A stretch of DNA of 35,419 nt. Origin: HK-STAS-PATE-2 sp035906575 (GTDB lineage Bacteria; Patescibacteriota; Patescibacteriia; 2-12-FULL-60-25). This document shows, piece by piece, positions 1 to 8,246 of the stretch. The stretch covers positions 1 through 35,419 of the forward strand of contig JAMIEW010000016.1 of assembly GCA_035906575.1 (NCBI GenBank), in the 5' to 3' direction. The position numbers and the translations under genes were made by a program. The first letter of the stretch is position 1. Every line of letters begins with the position of its first letter. The notes below the pieces were generated by a model that had not been told where the DNA came from, searched no databases, and worked only from the letters and a program-made list of their open reading frames with translations.

Positions 1-1
1 G

Positions 2-1642
2 GGTGAGGATTTTGATCGTGAAAAAGTCTTGCAACGTTTGGTGGATATGCAGTTCACCCGCACCCAAACCGATTTGACCCGCGGTACCTTTCGCTTGCGC
101 GGCACCTTATTAGAAGTGATGCCGGTGAATGAAGAGTTTGTTTATCGTATTGACGCCACACGCGGATTCATCGAGCATATCGATCGCCAAGATCCGGTGT
201 CAAAAGCGTTTGAAAGCAAAATCAATGACTTATGGCTCTTTCCTGCTAAGCACTTCATTACGGCAACCAAAGAGCGCGAAGAGGCATTGGTGAAGATTCG
301 CCAAGAGCTCAAAGAACGTCTTGAATATTTTGAAAAGAACGGCAAGCTTCTTGAAGCAGAGCGTCTCGAACGCAAAACCAAATACGATCTTGAATTGCTT
401 GAAACCCTTGGTTATTGCAATGGTGTTGAAAACTATTCGCAGCCACTTTCAGGTCGCGCTCCAGGCGAGCCGCCGGATACGTTGTTTGAATACTTTCCTG
501 AAGACTGTTTGATTGTGATTGATGAGTCGCATGTCACCGTACCGCAACTTGGCGGCATGTATGAAGGTGATCGCTCGCGCAAGCAATCGTTGATTGAACA
601 TGGCTTTCGTTTGCCTTCAGCGGCCGATAACCGTCCTTTGCAATTTCATGAGCTCGAAAAGAAGATGAAGAAAACCATCTTCGTTTCAGCAACGCCTGGC
701 AAATATGAGCGTGAGAACTCTTCGCGTATCGCCGAGCAAATCATTCGTCCTACCGGCCTTGTTGATCCTGAAGTGGTCTTATTGCCTGTAACTCCAGGCG
801 AATATGAGGCGGGAGACTTGCCGATTGAATTGCCATTCGCTATCCCATCGCCATACGAAGGCCAGGTTCATGATCTTTTGAATAACCGCATCCCAGAAGT
901 TATTGCGCGCGGTGAGCGTATTCTCGTGACGACACTCACGAAGAAGATGTCTGAAGATCTCACGACCTTTATGACCGAACGTGGGTTGAAGGTGCGTTAT
1001 TTGCATAGCGGTATTGAAACCGTCGAGCGTCTTGAGATTCTTTCTGAATTTCGCAAAGGTACCTATGACATTATCGTGGGTGTGAACTTGCTTCGTGAAG
1101 GTCTCGATCTTCCTGAAGTGTCATTGGTGGCGATTATGGATGCGGACAAAGAAGGTTTCTTGCGTTCTGAAACGTCCCTCATTCAAACCATCGGTCGTGC
1201 GGCACGTAATGTGCGCGGTCGCGTGCTTTTGTATGCCGATAATATGACGGGTTCACTTGATCGCGCGATTAAAGAAACCGAGCGCCGTCGTGCCAAGCAG
1301 GTTGCGTACAATATCAAACACAAGATTACGCCGAAGACGATTATTAAAGCGATTGACGATCTTCGTGAAATTCTTGGTTTGTCCGCTAGTGAAAAAGACA
1401 TTAAAGAGATTTTGAAACTCGAGCTCACCGCAGATTCGCATGCGCTCGGTGATATCATCAAACAAAAAGAAAAAGAAATGAAAGAAGCAGCCAAGAATCT
1501 TGAATTCGAATTGGCCGCCATTCTGCGCGATGAAATTAACCAGCTTGATAATGAGCTTCGCAAACGTAACCGCGAATCGGCTTTGCCGGACAAAGAGAAG
1601 AAAAACGTTGAGAAGAAGGGGAGACATGGGAGGACGAGATAG
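2..1642 (+). CDS. uvrB: UvrABC system protein B, 3' part (5' end outside window)
   Basis: UvrB is the damage-verifying helicase-like subunit of nucleotide excision repair; it is loaded by UvrA and then recruits UvrC. The frame is open from base 2, so the N-terminal part with Walker A is missing; about 546 residues are present against roughly 670 in full-length UvrB. Visible family marks are the RGTFRLRG stretch near the start, the DESH box in 'IVIDESHVTVPQLGGMY', 'FVSATPG', the helicase motifs 'LVTTLTKKMSEDL', 'NLLREGLDLPEV' and 'QTIGRAARN', and a C-terminal UVR motif (KEMKEAAKNLEFELAAILRD) that contacts UvrC. A Lys/Arg-rich tail of about 25 residues follows. A palindromic repeat starts 12 bp after the stop, and dnaG follows on the same strand. 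Confidence 0.98.
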   Translation, partial: GEDFDREKVLQRLVDMQFTRTQTDLTRGTFRLRGTLLEVMPVNEEFVYRIDATRGFIEHIDRQDPVSKAFESKINDLWLFPAKHFITATKEREEALVKIRQELKERLEYFEKNGKLLEAERLERKTKYDLELLETLGYCNGVENYSQPLSGRAPGEPPDTLFEYFPEDCLIVIDESHVTVPQLGGMYEGDRSRKQSLIEHGFRLPSAADNRPLQFHELEKKMKKTIFVSATPGKYERENSSRIAEQIIRPTGLVDPEVVLLPVTPGEYEAGDLPIELPFAIPSPYEGQVHDLLNNRIPEVIARGERILVTTLTKKMSEDLTTFMTERGLKVRYLHSGIETVERLEILSEFRKGTYDIIVGVNLLREGLDLPEVSLVAIMDADKEGFLRSETSLIQTIGRAARNVRGRVLLYADNMTGSLDRAIKETERRRAKQVAYNIKHKITPKTIIKAIDDLREILGLSASEKDIKEILKLELTADSHALGDIIKQKEKEMKEAAKNLEFELAAILRDEINQLDNELRKRNRESALPDKEKKNVEKKGRHGRTR

Positions 1643-1653
1643 GCTCCTGAGGC

Positions 1654-1795
1654 CACTCACCCAACCCCGACATACTGTCGTGGTGTCCCTCTCTGTAGAG
1701 AGAGGGTGTTCTGAATCTGAAAACCCTCTCCAAACGGAGAGGGACCGCCCCGTAATAGCAAGCGTAGCGGCGTTACGGGGCAGGGTGAGTTGGGT
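1654..1795. repeat. Palindromic intergenic repeat E1 between uvrB and dnaG
   Basis: ORF-free element with imperfect terminal inverted repeats: CTCACCC-AA-CCCCG on the left matches the reverse complement of CGGGG-CA-GGGTGAG on the right. Inside are hairpins CCCTCTC/GAGAGGG, CCCTCTCC/GGAGAGGG and GCCCCGTAA/TTACGGGGC, around a central TTCTGAATCTGAA also found in element E4 (30908-31136). The right end abuts the presumed dnaG promoter. It resembles the widespread 'cctcaccc/ccctctcc' class of bacterial intergenic palindromes. Mobility is inferred. Confidence 0.7.
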
Positions 1796-1814
1796 TTGTT
1801 CTTTTTTCGTACGG

Positions 1815-1820
1815 TATGAT
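1815..1820 (+). promoter_or_regulatory. -10 element of dnaG, leaderless type
   Basis: TATGAT ends 11 nt before the dnaG ATG. There is no Shine-Dalgarno. A poor -35 candidate (TTGGGT, 1790-1795, 19 bp spacer) lies in the right end of repeat E1. Confidence 0.6.
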
Positions 1821-1831
1821 AAAAGCGGGGT

Positions 1832-3643
1832 ATGGATGCCGTCCAAGAAATTAAATCACGACTCGACGTTGCCGATATTGTAGGGGAGTATCTGCCCCTC
1901 AAACCCTCGGGTACAGGTACGTTTAAGGCGAATTGCCCATTTCATAATGAGCGCACGCCTTCGTTTTTCGTTTCGCGTCCGCGCCAGAGCTGGCATTGTT
2001 TTGGATGTGATGAGGGAGGTGATATTTTTTCATTTGTGCAGCGCATGGAGGGGTTTGGTTTTCGTGAAGCGCTGCAACATCTCGCTGGCAAAGCGGGGGT
2101 GACCTTGCCGGAGTTTGAACACAAGCCAGAGTACAATAGCAAACAAAGACTTTTTGAAATTAACGATCTTGCTCGTCGTTTTTATCGTTCAACGCTTGAG
2201 ACCGCTCAAGATGCTGAGATCGCACGTGCTTATGTCGCGAAGCGCGGTGTTGATACGCTGACAGCGGATCTTTTTTCTCTTGGATATTCTCCAGATGAAT
2301 GGTCGGCGTTTGCAGATTATGCAAAAACAAAAGGCATTACTGACACTGAATTAATTCAAGCTGGTCTCGCGAATAAGCGCGAGAAGGGGAGTGGCGTCTA
2401 TGATCGTTTTCGCGGTCGTCTCATGTTCCCCATTTGGGATGTGCAGGGTCATGTGATTGGTTTTACGGCGCGTATTCTCACCGACGCAAAAGATCAGCCA
2501 AAGTACGTGAATACGCCAGAAACGCCGGCCTATAAGAAGTCTGCAGTACTTTATGGGTTAGATAAGGCCAAAGGCGCGATTCGCCAAGATGATATGGCGG
2601 TGATCGTTGAAGGTAATATGGACGTGGTGGGTTCACATCAGTTCAATGTACAAAATGTGGTGGCATCGAGTGGTACGGCGTTAACAGGTGAGCAATTGTT
2701 TTTGATTAAACGCTTCACGACCAATATCGCGATTGCCTTTGATCAAGATTCTGCCGGTGTTGCGGCGACCTTGCGTGGGTTGGATTTGGCGCGCTCTCAA
2801 GATTTTTCTATCCGCGTGATTACGTTGCCGCCTGAAGCGGGTAAAGATCCTGATGAGGCGGTGCGCAAAGATCCGCAATTGTGGAGAGATGCGATTAAGA
2901 ATGCCATCCCAATTATGGAATGGGTCTATCGTATGGGTTTTAAGGCCGGGTCACCGTCCACACCAGAGGGCAAAAAAGAGATCGTGAAGATGATTTTACC
3001 CGAGATTGGTCGTATCGCTGACGCCGTTGAGCGCGATCATTGGATGCGTCGCCTCGCGAAAGACCTTGATACGAGCCTTAGTGCCCTTGAAGAGGTTCTA
3101 CAGAAGCTGGGCAAGGCAAAGATCTATGGTACGCCATTACCGCGCGAAGAGGCGCCTGCCGAGGCTCCTATCGAGCCGATGGATCCTGATCGTCTCTGGA
3201 ATGAAGCCCAAGAAGAGCGTATTTTGGCGATGTGTTTGTATTTTAAGGAGGACCCTAAGAATATATTGCAAGAATGCGGCTGGGCCGAGCCGGTTTTTGG
3301 CCGTCCAGACCTCGAGAAGCTTTACATGGCCTTGGGGACAGCCTATACTCAAACCCGTCAAGAAACACCGTCCAATATTGCGACGGGTATCCGTCCTCCG
3401 GCCTCTCTGGCGTCGGATGAGGCGACGACCTTCGATGCTCTCGCATTTTTTGCGGAGCGCGAATTCCAGGGACAACCGCTTGAGCAACTCAAGCGCGAAT
3501 TACAGAGGGATGCCGCCGCTCTTCAGGATCGCCTGAAGAAAATAAAGCGCCGACATCTCGAACAACAGATGCGGGAAGCAGAACGCCTCAACGACCAAGA
3601 GCGCATGACTGCCCTTCTCGAACAGTTTCAAAAACTGACCTAA
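1832..3643 (+). CDS. dnaG: DNA primase DnaG
   Basis: Synthesises the RNA primers for lagging-strand replication. It has 603 aa, close to family length. The N-terminal CHC2 zinc finger is visible as C35-x2-H38 and C56-x2-C59. The catalytic core has the YVNTPET motif (225-231), and the TOPRIM fold has EGNMD (260-264, catalytic E260) and DQDSAG (304-309, metal-binding D304 and D306). The region after about residue 430 is poorly conserved and ends in a charged helix, as expected for the helicase-binding domain. ATG 1832 was chosen because the family start (ubiquitous 'VQEIKSRLDVADIVGEY') follows at once and TATGAT lies just upstream. rpoD follows after 39 bp, matching the dnaG-rpoD pair of many bacteria; rpsU is absent here. 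Confidence 0.98.
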   Translation: MDAVQEIKSRLDVADIVGEYLPLKPSGTGTFKANCPFHNERTPSFFVSRPRQSWHCFGCDEGGDIFSFVQRMEGFGFREALQHLAGKAGVTLPEFEHKPEYNSKQRLFEINDLARRFYRSTLETAQDAEIARAYVAKRGVDTLTADLFSLGYSPDEWSAFADYAKTKGITDTELIQAGLANKREKGSGVYDRFRGRLMFPIWDVQGHVIGFTARILTDAKDQPKYVNTPETPAYKKSAVLYGLDKAKGAIRQDDMAVIVEGNMDVVGSHQFNVQNVVASSGTALTGEQLFLIKRFTTNIAIAFDQDSAGVAATLRGLDLARSQDFSIRVITLPPEAGKDPDEAVRKDPQLWRDAIKNAIPIMEWVYRMGFKAGSPSTPEGKKEIVKMILPEIGRIADAVERDHWMRRLAKDLDTSLSALEEVLQKLGKAKIYGTPLPREEAPAEAPIEPMDPDRLWNEAQEERILAMCLYFKEDPKNILQECGWAEPVFGRPDLEKLYMALGTAYTQTRQETPSNIATGIRPPASLASDEATTFDALAFFAEREFQGQPLEQLKRELQRDAAALQDRLKKIKRRHLEQQMREAERLNDQERMTALLEQFQKLT

Positions 3644-3682
3644 TGCTGGCACCATTGAGAATATCTCTGTGCTGGCGAATCT

Positions 3683-5056
3683 ATGCCTACCAAGCGCCCT
3701 ACCAAGGCTGCCAAAGCCGTTAAACCGGCTTCTAAAGCCAATAAATCCGCATCGAAACCGTCCCTGAAAATGTCGAAAACGTTTCAACCCACCAAGCCTT
3801 CGCCGAAGAAACTCGCGAAGAAGCCTTTAAAGCCCGCTCCGAACACCGTAAAGACGCCTGTCGCGAGTGCTGTTAGAACACCTGTTGTTAAACCAAAGCC
3901 CGCTGTCAGAAAGTCTGTTGCCATCATGCATCAGCCTGTTCGCGTACCGTATAAAAAATCCCAACCGCCTTCACAAGAAGCGATTGACCGTTTATTTGAA
4001 AAAGCCAAATCACGCGGATTTTTGACCGAGAATGAAGTCTTATACTCATTCGCTGAAGTTGAAGACTATATTGATATCTATGAAGCCTTTATCGATCGTC
4101 TTGATGGCGCCGGTATTGGCATCGTCGAACAAAAAGAAGGTATTCTCGGCCGCCAAAAAGAACGCGACCAAATTTTACATACCCTCCACAGTGTTGATGA
4201 ACGTCGCGGTCGTGTTGATCCGTCAGAATTGTTGACGGCAGATTCGATTCAGATGTACTTGCGTGAGATTGGTAAAATTCCATTGCTCACCGGTGAAGAA
4301 GAAGTTGCTCTTGCAAAACGCAAAGAACGCGGAGAAAAAGAAGCAGAGCAAATGCTTATCGAAGCCAACTTGCGTCTCGTTGTTTCTATCGCAAAGAAGT
4401 TTACTGGTAAGAGCTTGTCGCTTCTCGACTTGATTCAAGAAGGTAATATCGGTCTCTTTAGAGCCGTAAAGAAATTCGAATACCGCAAAGGTTTCAAATT
4501 CTCGACGTATGCAACGTGGTGGATTCGCCAAGCCATCACCCGTGCCCTCGCAGACCAAAGCCGTACCATTCGTATCCCAGTGCATATGGTTGAAACCATT
4601 AATAAGTTTCAACAAATCGAACGTGAGCTCATCCAAGAACTTGGACGCGAACCGTTGCCAGAAGAAATCGCAGCCGAAATGGGCCAAGACCTCGACAAAG
4701 TCCGCCACATCATCAAGATCTCACAAGATACCGTCTCGCTTGAAACCTCGGTGGGTGATGATGATGAAGATTCAACACTTGAAGATTTCATCGAAGACGT
4801 GAAGAACGTCACACCAGATCGTTCAGCGGCTCTTCAGTTATTGAAAGATTACGTGAATGAGATCGTCAAAGACTTGAATCCGCGTGAACAGAAGATTCTT
4901 GAAATGCGTTTCGGCCTCGTTGATGGCGTATCCCACACCCTTGAAGAAGTAGGTAAAGAATTCGATGTTACTCGTGAACGTATTCGTCAGATCGAAGCAA
5001 AAGCGCTCGAGAAGATCCAAAACCATCCTCTTATTCGTCGCCTCGCTGATTACTAG
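3683..5056 (+). CDS. rpoD: Primary RNA polymerase sigma factor (sigma-70/SigA)
   Basis: Housekeeping sigma factor of 457 aa that directs RNA polymerase to -10/-35 promoters. Domains in order: a Lys/Pro/Ala-rich basic tail (about 1-85), region 1.1-like (about 96-150), region 1.2 (about 186-218, DSIQMYLREIGKIPLLT), region 2 (about 225-305, with DLIQEGNIGLFRAVKKF and FSTYATWWIRQAI for -10 melting), region 3 (about 306-385) and region 4 (about 390-455, with VTRERIRQIEAKALEKI as the -35 helix-turn-helix). All core motifs are intact. The long basic tail before region 1.1 is unusual. It lies 39 bp after dnaG and is probably co-transcribed; a strong hairpin terminator follows within 12 bp of the stop. 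Confidence 0.98.
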   Translation: MPTKRPTKAAKAVKPASKANKSASKPSLKMSKTFQPTKPSPKKLAKKPLKPAPNTVKTPVASAVRTPVVKPKPAVRKSVAIMHQPVRVPYKKSQPPSQEAIDRLFEKAKSRGFLTENEVLYSFAEVEDYIDIYEAFIDRLDGAGIGIVEQKEGILGRQKERDQILHTLHSVDERRGRVDPSELLTADSIQMYLREIGKIPLLTGEEEVALAKRKERGEKEAEQMLIEANLRLVVSIAKKFTGKSLSLLDLIQEGNIGLFRAVKKFEYRKGFKFSTYATWWIRQAITRALADQSRTIRIPVHMVETINKFQQIERELIQELGREPLPEEIAAEMGQDLDKVRHIIKISQDTVSLETSVGDDDEDSTLEDFIEDVKNVTPDRSAALQLLKDYVNEIVKDLNPREQKILEMRFGLVDGVSHTLEEVGKEFDVTRERIRQIEAKALEKIQNHPLIRRLADY

Positions 5057-5067
5057 ACTTCCCCCTA

Positions 5068-5098
5068 CCCCCTTTCACTTGGTGTGAAAGGGGGTTTC
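5068..5098 (+). terminator. Rho-independent terminator of dnaG-rpoD
   Basis: Eleven-base-pair stem (CCCCCTTTCAC / GTGAAAGGGGG), 5-nt loop, then TTT-rich sequence. Confidence 0.85.
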
Positions 5099-5114
5099 GG
5101 TTTGTAAATCAAAA

Positions 5115-5136
5115 GCCCTCTCGTTGAGAGAGGGGC
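5115..5136 (-). terminator. Terminator of the 5152-5631 gene
   Basis: CCCTCTC/GAGAGGG hairpin. On the minus strand it is followed by CTTTTGATTT, just past the stop of the hypothetical gene. The stem resembles the hairpins of the E1-type repeats. Confidence 0.6.
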
Positions 5137-5151
5137 AGGGGAGAGGCACGC

Positions 5152-5631
5152 TCAGTATTCGTAGTCGCTGCGCGGGCGAGGTTTCTCGAAGCGGTAGAAC
5201 TCGATCATGCGGACATTTGTCTCGGAGTAGAATGAAGGCGAGAAGGTATCCCAGAGTTCATCCATGCGCTTGCGAGGTTCATTTGTTTTGCTGTCCTCCG
5301 GCCAAAAATGGTCGGTAGTGACCGTAATGAGGACGGTGGGTTTTACACCGCATTGAGCCGCCGGAAAAGACGGATGTTTGAAGAAGCTTGCAGAGAGACC
5401 GAAGCCAAAGTTACTGCTACCCATGTAGCAAATTAACTTGCCCGCCTCGGTTAACGCGATCAGCTTACTGATCTCTTCTGGTAGGATAACGCGTATCCGC
5501 TGAATCATCCCATCGGACCTGAATCCATCGAAGGTCTTCACCTTTGAGATGCTATTGTGAAGGGTTGTGATCCAAAGCTCTTCTTCTTCGGTGAGCTGGT
5601 AGGGATCCTCGACGCTAATGTCTGGAAACAT
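5152..5631 (-). CDS. Hypothetical protein (orphan, Shine-Dalgarno class)
   Basis: Encodes 159 aa with no family I recognise. It is acidic at the N-terminus (EDPYQLTEEEELW), and the middle contains hydrophobic strands (PTVLITVTTDHFW) and a Gly/Phe-rich stretch (MGSSNFGFGLSASFF). It has no signal peptide or membrane helix and looks soluble. The ATG at 5631 was preferred because GAGG lies 5 nt upstream. An upstream TTG at 5691 would put 20 extra codons inside a terminator hairpin and in front of the promoter. Codons favour GAC, CTC and ATC, unlike the dnaG-type genes. It is monocistronic with its own promoter and terminator. Confidence 0.75.
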   Translation of the reverse strand: MFPDISVEDPYQLTEEEELWITTLHNSISKVKTFDGFRSDGMIQRIRVILPEEISKLIALTEAGKLICYMGSSNFGFGLSASFFKHPSFPAAQCGVKPTVLITVTTDHFWPEDSKTNEPRKRMDELWDTFSPSFYSETNVRMIEFYRFEKPRPRSDYEY

Positions 5632-5663
5632 GCGAACCTCATCTTGAGTGAAAGGGCAGAAAA

Positions 5664-5691
5664 AGCCTAGCAAAGATAAACCCCGCTGCAA
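5664..5691 (-). promoter_or_regulatory. Promoter of the 5152-5631 gene
   Basis: On the minus strand, TTGCAG (5691-5686), a 16-bp spacer, then TAGGCT (5669-5664) with an extended TGC. The -35 falls in the loop and stem of the terminator hairpin that ends the ABC-F gene. Confidence 0.6.
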
Positions 5692-5705
5692 AGGCGGGGT
5701 TTATC
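5675..5705 (-). terminator. Terminator of the ABC-F gene (symmetrical hairpin)
   Basis: Twelve-base-pair perfect stem GATAAACCCCGC / GCGGGGTTTATC with a 7-nt loop, directly after the ABC-F stop on the minus strand. Confidence 0.75.
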
Positions 5706-5711
5706 GGTTCA

Positions 5712-7187
5712 TTACATCTCCGGTTCAGCGCGATTTAAGAGCGTGCTGAGGTCGAGATACTCATTAAAGGTGATCTGGCTCACGAAGTCGGGCATATGGC
5801 TCACGACGATGACCACGCCTTCAAACGCATCGAGCGCTTTAGCAATGATCGGTAAGTGGCGAAAGTTGATATGGTTGGTCGGCTCATCCAAAATGAGAAG
5901 CGCTGGTTCTTGCAAGACGAAGCGGGCAAAACAGAGCAACCCTTTTTGACCTTCGGACATCGAACCAACTTTATTGTGCATGATCTTTGAAGGGATCAAG
6001 AACTGAGCAGCCGTTGCATAAATAACTTCTTTGTCCGCAATGCCCATCATCTCGGCCATAGACTCAAAGACCGTCTTATCGAAGTCCAAGCCAGAGAAGT
6101 CTTGGCGGTAATACCCGACCTTCACGCCTTCGCCGATAACGGCACCAGGGTCATTGTTTTCAGCGAGGTGACGCAAGAGCGTCGATTTGCCGATACCATT
6201 AGGACCAGAGATCAAAAGCTTACGGCCACGACGAAGGCTGAGGTCGATTTCTGCACGGAAGGGCTCGTGTTGTTTAATGATGCGAACGGATTTTAATTTT
6301 ACGATGGTTTCTTTGTACTCTTGGCAAGGAATGGTGAACTCACGAATCGTTTTATCGTCTTTGCGTTCGTCGACCATGTTTTCTTCTGCGTCCTCAATTT
6401 GGTCACGGAGTTTTGATGCAAGTTTACGCATCTTACCACCCTTATTGGCAAAGAAGTTGACCTTGTCTTTGCGATCTTGAATGGATTTTTCTAAACGGGC
6501 ATTTGCCATGCGTTCGCGTTCGAGACGAGCGGCGATTTCTTCAACCACGTTAAAATAGTTACCGACGTATTGTTCGACTTTGTGCGAATAGCTGTCGAGA
6601 TGCAAAACACCTTCGGTAAATGCGTTCAAGAAATCCGCATCGTGAGAGATGACGATCACGGTTTTTGGATACATCATCAAAAAGCCGGTGAGATGCTCAA
6701 TACCTTCAGTGTCGAGGTTATTAGTAGGCTCGTCCAACAAAAGAATGTCTGGTTCTTGGATCAATGCATACGCCAAAAGCAAACGCGCCTGCTGGCCACC
6801 TGAAAAGGCCTTCACGATCTTATCGAGGGGAGTGTCGAGGTTTACGACTTCGAGGACGTCTTTAATGCGCTTATCAAGGTCGTATTTCTTCTCTTCAAAA
6901 CACTGTTCGAAGTATTCGCGAACCGTCTTTTCGAGGTTCTCTTTGGCCATAACCTGTAAACCGATGGCGATTTTGGCATTGTCACGAATATGAATTTTGC
7001 CTTCGAGTGGCTTTAATTGGCCGAGCATCAACTTGAAAAGCGTCGACTTGCCAGCGCCATTTTGGCCCATGAGGGTGATTTTGGAGTCCTCACGTACCGA
7101 AAAACTGGCCTCCTCAAGGGTTGGATGCTCTTCGTCGTAACCGTAGGTGACGTCCTGAAAGCGGACGATAACGTTGCCGTGTTCCAT
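5712..7187 (-). CDS. ABC-F family ATPase (EttA/Uup-like translation factor)
   Basis: A 491-aa protein with two ABC ATPase domains and no membrane segments. ABC-F proteins bind the ribosomal E site and relieve stalled or difficult translation. Domain 1: Walker A GQNGAGKST (41-49), signature SGGQQ (129-133), Walker B with DEPTNNLD. The basic, helical linker (about 215-300) corresponds to the P-site tRNA interaction motif. Domain 2: Walker A GPNGIGKST (328-336), signature SEGQK (411-415), then DEPTNHIN. Domain 2 deviates from the usual SGGQ and NHLD. It is shorter than EttA (about 555 aa). It is transcribed alone with a terminator; upstream on the minus strand TATCCT lies 16 nt before the ATG. 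Subfamily and any antibiotic-resistance role cannot be decided from sequence alone. Confidence 0.93.
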   Translation of the reverse strand: MEHGNVIVRFQDVTYGYDEEHPTLEEASFSVREDSKITLMGQNGAGKSTLFKLMLGQLKPLEGKIHIRDNAKIAIGLQVMAKENLEKTVREYFEQCFEEKKYDLDKRIKDVLEVVNLDTPLDKIVKAFSGGQQARLLLAYALIQEPDILLLDEPTNNLDTEGIEHLTGFLMMYPKTVIVISHDADFLNAFTEGVLHLDSYSHKVEQYVGNYFNVVEEIAARLERERMANARLEKSIQDRKDKVNFFANKGGKMRKLASKLRDQIEDAEENMVDERKDDKTIREFTIPCQEYKETIVKLKSVRIIKQHEPFRAEIDLSLRRGRKLLISGPNGIGKSTLLRHLAENNDPGAVIGEGVKVGYYRQDFSGLDFDKTVFESMAEMMGIADKEVIYATAAQFLIPSKIMHNKVGSMSEGQKGLLCFARFVLQEPALLILDEPTNHINFRHLPIIAKALDAFEGVVIVVSHMPDFVSQITFNEYLDLSTLLNRAEPEM

Positions 7188-7228
7188 AGAAAATTTCGCT
7201 GAGGATACCTTAAAATGGCAAAAAAGGC

Positions 7229-7265
7229 AATCCCTCGACTCGCTCCGCTCGCTCGGGATGACAAG
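7229..7265. repeat. Short intergenic repeat, TCCCTCGAC...GGGATGACAAG type, copy 1
   Basis: Shares AATCCCTCGAC at one end and GGGATGACAAG at the other with the copy at 13123-13170, and has an inner CGCTCCGCTCGCTCGG. A partial, inverted copy lies in the loop of the terminator at 17533-17584. It belongs to a type of intergenic sequence seen in many bacteria; function unknown. Confidence 0.65.
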
Positions 7266-7340
7266 CTACAGAAAATGGGGGATTTTCCACATCTTGACCA
7301 TCTTGGGGCAAAACGATAGTATTCCGGCACAACTTCATAT

Positions 7341-7415
7341 TCCGAGGTAGCTCAGTGGTAGAGCAGAGGACTGTTAATCCTTTGGTCGTGGGTTCGAATC
7401 CCCCCCTCGGAGCCA
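7341..7415 (+). tRNA. tRNA-Asn (anticodon GTT)
   Basis: A full cloverleaf folds: acceptor TCCGAGG/CCTCGGA (7341-7347 with 7405-7411), D arm from 7350, anticodon stem GAGGA/TCCTT around loop CTGTTAA with anticodon GTT at 7373-7375, T loop TTCGAAT, discriminator G7412. The 3' CCA is encoded (7413-7415). One T-stem pair is mismatched (T-C). Confidence 0.96.
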
Positions 7416-7423
7416 TATAAAAG

Positions 7424-7446
7424 CATCTGTGAAAACAGGTGTTTTT
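7424..7446 (+). terminator. Terminator of tRNA-Asn
   Basis: CATCTGT, GAAA loop, ACAGGTG (one G-T pair), then TTTTTATT, starting 8 bp after the tRNA. Confidence 0.8.
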
Positions 7447-7506
7447 ATTAATGTCCACGCAGGAATAAGAACCGGTCAGGACATAGACGAATCGACCTTT
7501 GTTGAT

Positions 7507-7512
7507 TAGACT
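7507..7512 (+). promoter_or_regulatory. -10 element, methyltransferase gene, leaderless type
   Basis: TAGACT ends 8 nt before ATG 7521; no Shine-Dalgarno. Confidence 0.5.
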
Positions 7513-7520
7513 AAACTCTG

Positions 7521-8246
7521 ATGAATATGGAACTGAATGATTACAATAGATTAGCAATTAGATATCATCAGACTGATTTGAAACAGGACAAATATTTTTC
7601 GATATTGCCCACTGTTTTGCAAGCTAGCGGAGCGCTGTCGGGAAAAACAGTCTTGGACTTAGGTTGTGGCAGTGGATTTTTTTCGCGTGCTTTTGCTGAT
7701 GCAGGTGCGAAGAGTGTGCTTGGCATCGACAATTCTGACACGCAGATTGAGATGGCGAGAAAAGTACCACGTTCAAATACAGAGTACCTTGTTGAGAACG
7801 TCTTCAGGGGAGCGCTGCCAAAGGCGGATATTATATGTGCTCCATTTCTCGTCAACTACCTTTCTTCAAAAGTTGAGCTGACCATTTTTCTTAAAAGTAT
7901 AAAAGAGGCGCTAACAGTAGGAGGGAGAGTGATATTTGTTATCGACTTTCCGTCGGGTCGAGATTTGAAGGAGTATGGTGCACGCAAAACGGTCCATGGT
8001 TTATATCGAGATGGTACACCGATGACGTTAGAGTTGTTCGATAGGGACCAAAAAAGCATATGCGTCTTAAATGCCTATTATATTGAACCTTCTACATTTG
8101 AAGCTGTGCTCAAGGAGGTGGGATTTTCTGTGGTAGATAAATTACCACCCGTTGTTTCCAAAGAAGGGTTAGATATGTACGGCGACGAGTATTGGCAGCT
8201 CTACCTAACCGACACTGAGCTTGGTTATTACCGCTGTTTTAGATAA
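7521..8246 (+). CDS. Class I SAM-dependent methyltransferase
   Basis: A 241-aa protein with a Rossmann-type methyltransferase fold. Motif I VLDLGCGSG (44-52) binds SAM, D70 in 'VLGIDNSD' is the acidic residue after strand 2, and 'ADIICAPFLVNYLSS' fits motif IV. Then comes 'LTVGGRVIFVIDFPSG', the usual region after motif IV in small-molecule methyltransferases (UbiE/Methyltransf_11/25 type). The substrate cannot be predicted. The gene stands alone between the tRNA and a strong terminator. Its codons are more AT-rich than those of dnaG or rpoD, similar to the Nudix gene nearby, so this stretch may be acquired. Confidence 0.85.
   Translation: MNMELNDYNRLAIRYHQTDLKQDKYFSILPTVLQASGALSGKTVLDLGCGSGFFSRAFADAGAKSVLGIDNSDTQIEMARKVPRSNTEYLVENVFRGALPKADIICAPFLVNYLSSKVELTIFLKSIKEALTVGGRVIFVIDFPSGRDLKEYGARKTVHGLYRDGTPMTLELFDRDQKSICVLNAYYIEPSTFEAVLKEVGFSVVDKLPPVVSKEGLDMYGDEYWQLYLTDTELGYYRCFR

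Noticed and set aside
1253..1846. A 197-codon minus-strand open frame across the end of uvrB and repeat E1
   Set aside because: It is antisense to the UVR domain of uvrB and runs through the palindromic repeat; the translation has no family resemblance.
4223..4708. A 161-codon minus-strand open frame inside rpoD
   Set aside because: It lies wholly within sigma regions 1.2-3, whose plus-strand motifs are intact; a shadow of codon bias.
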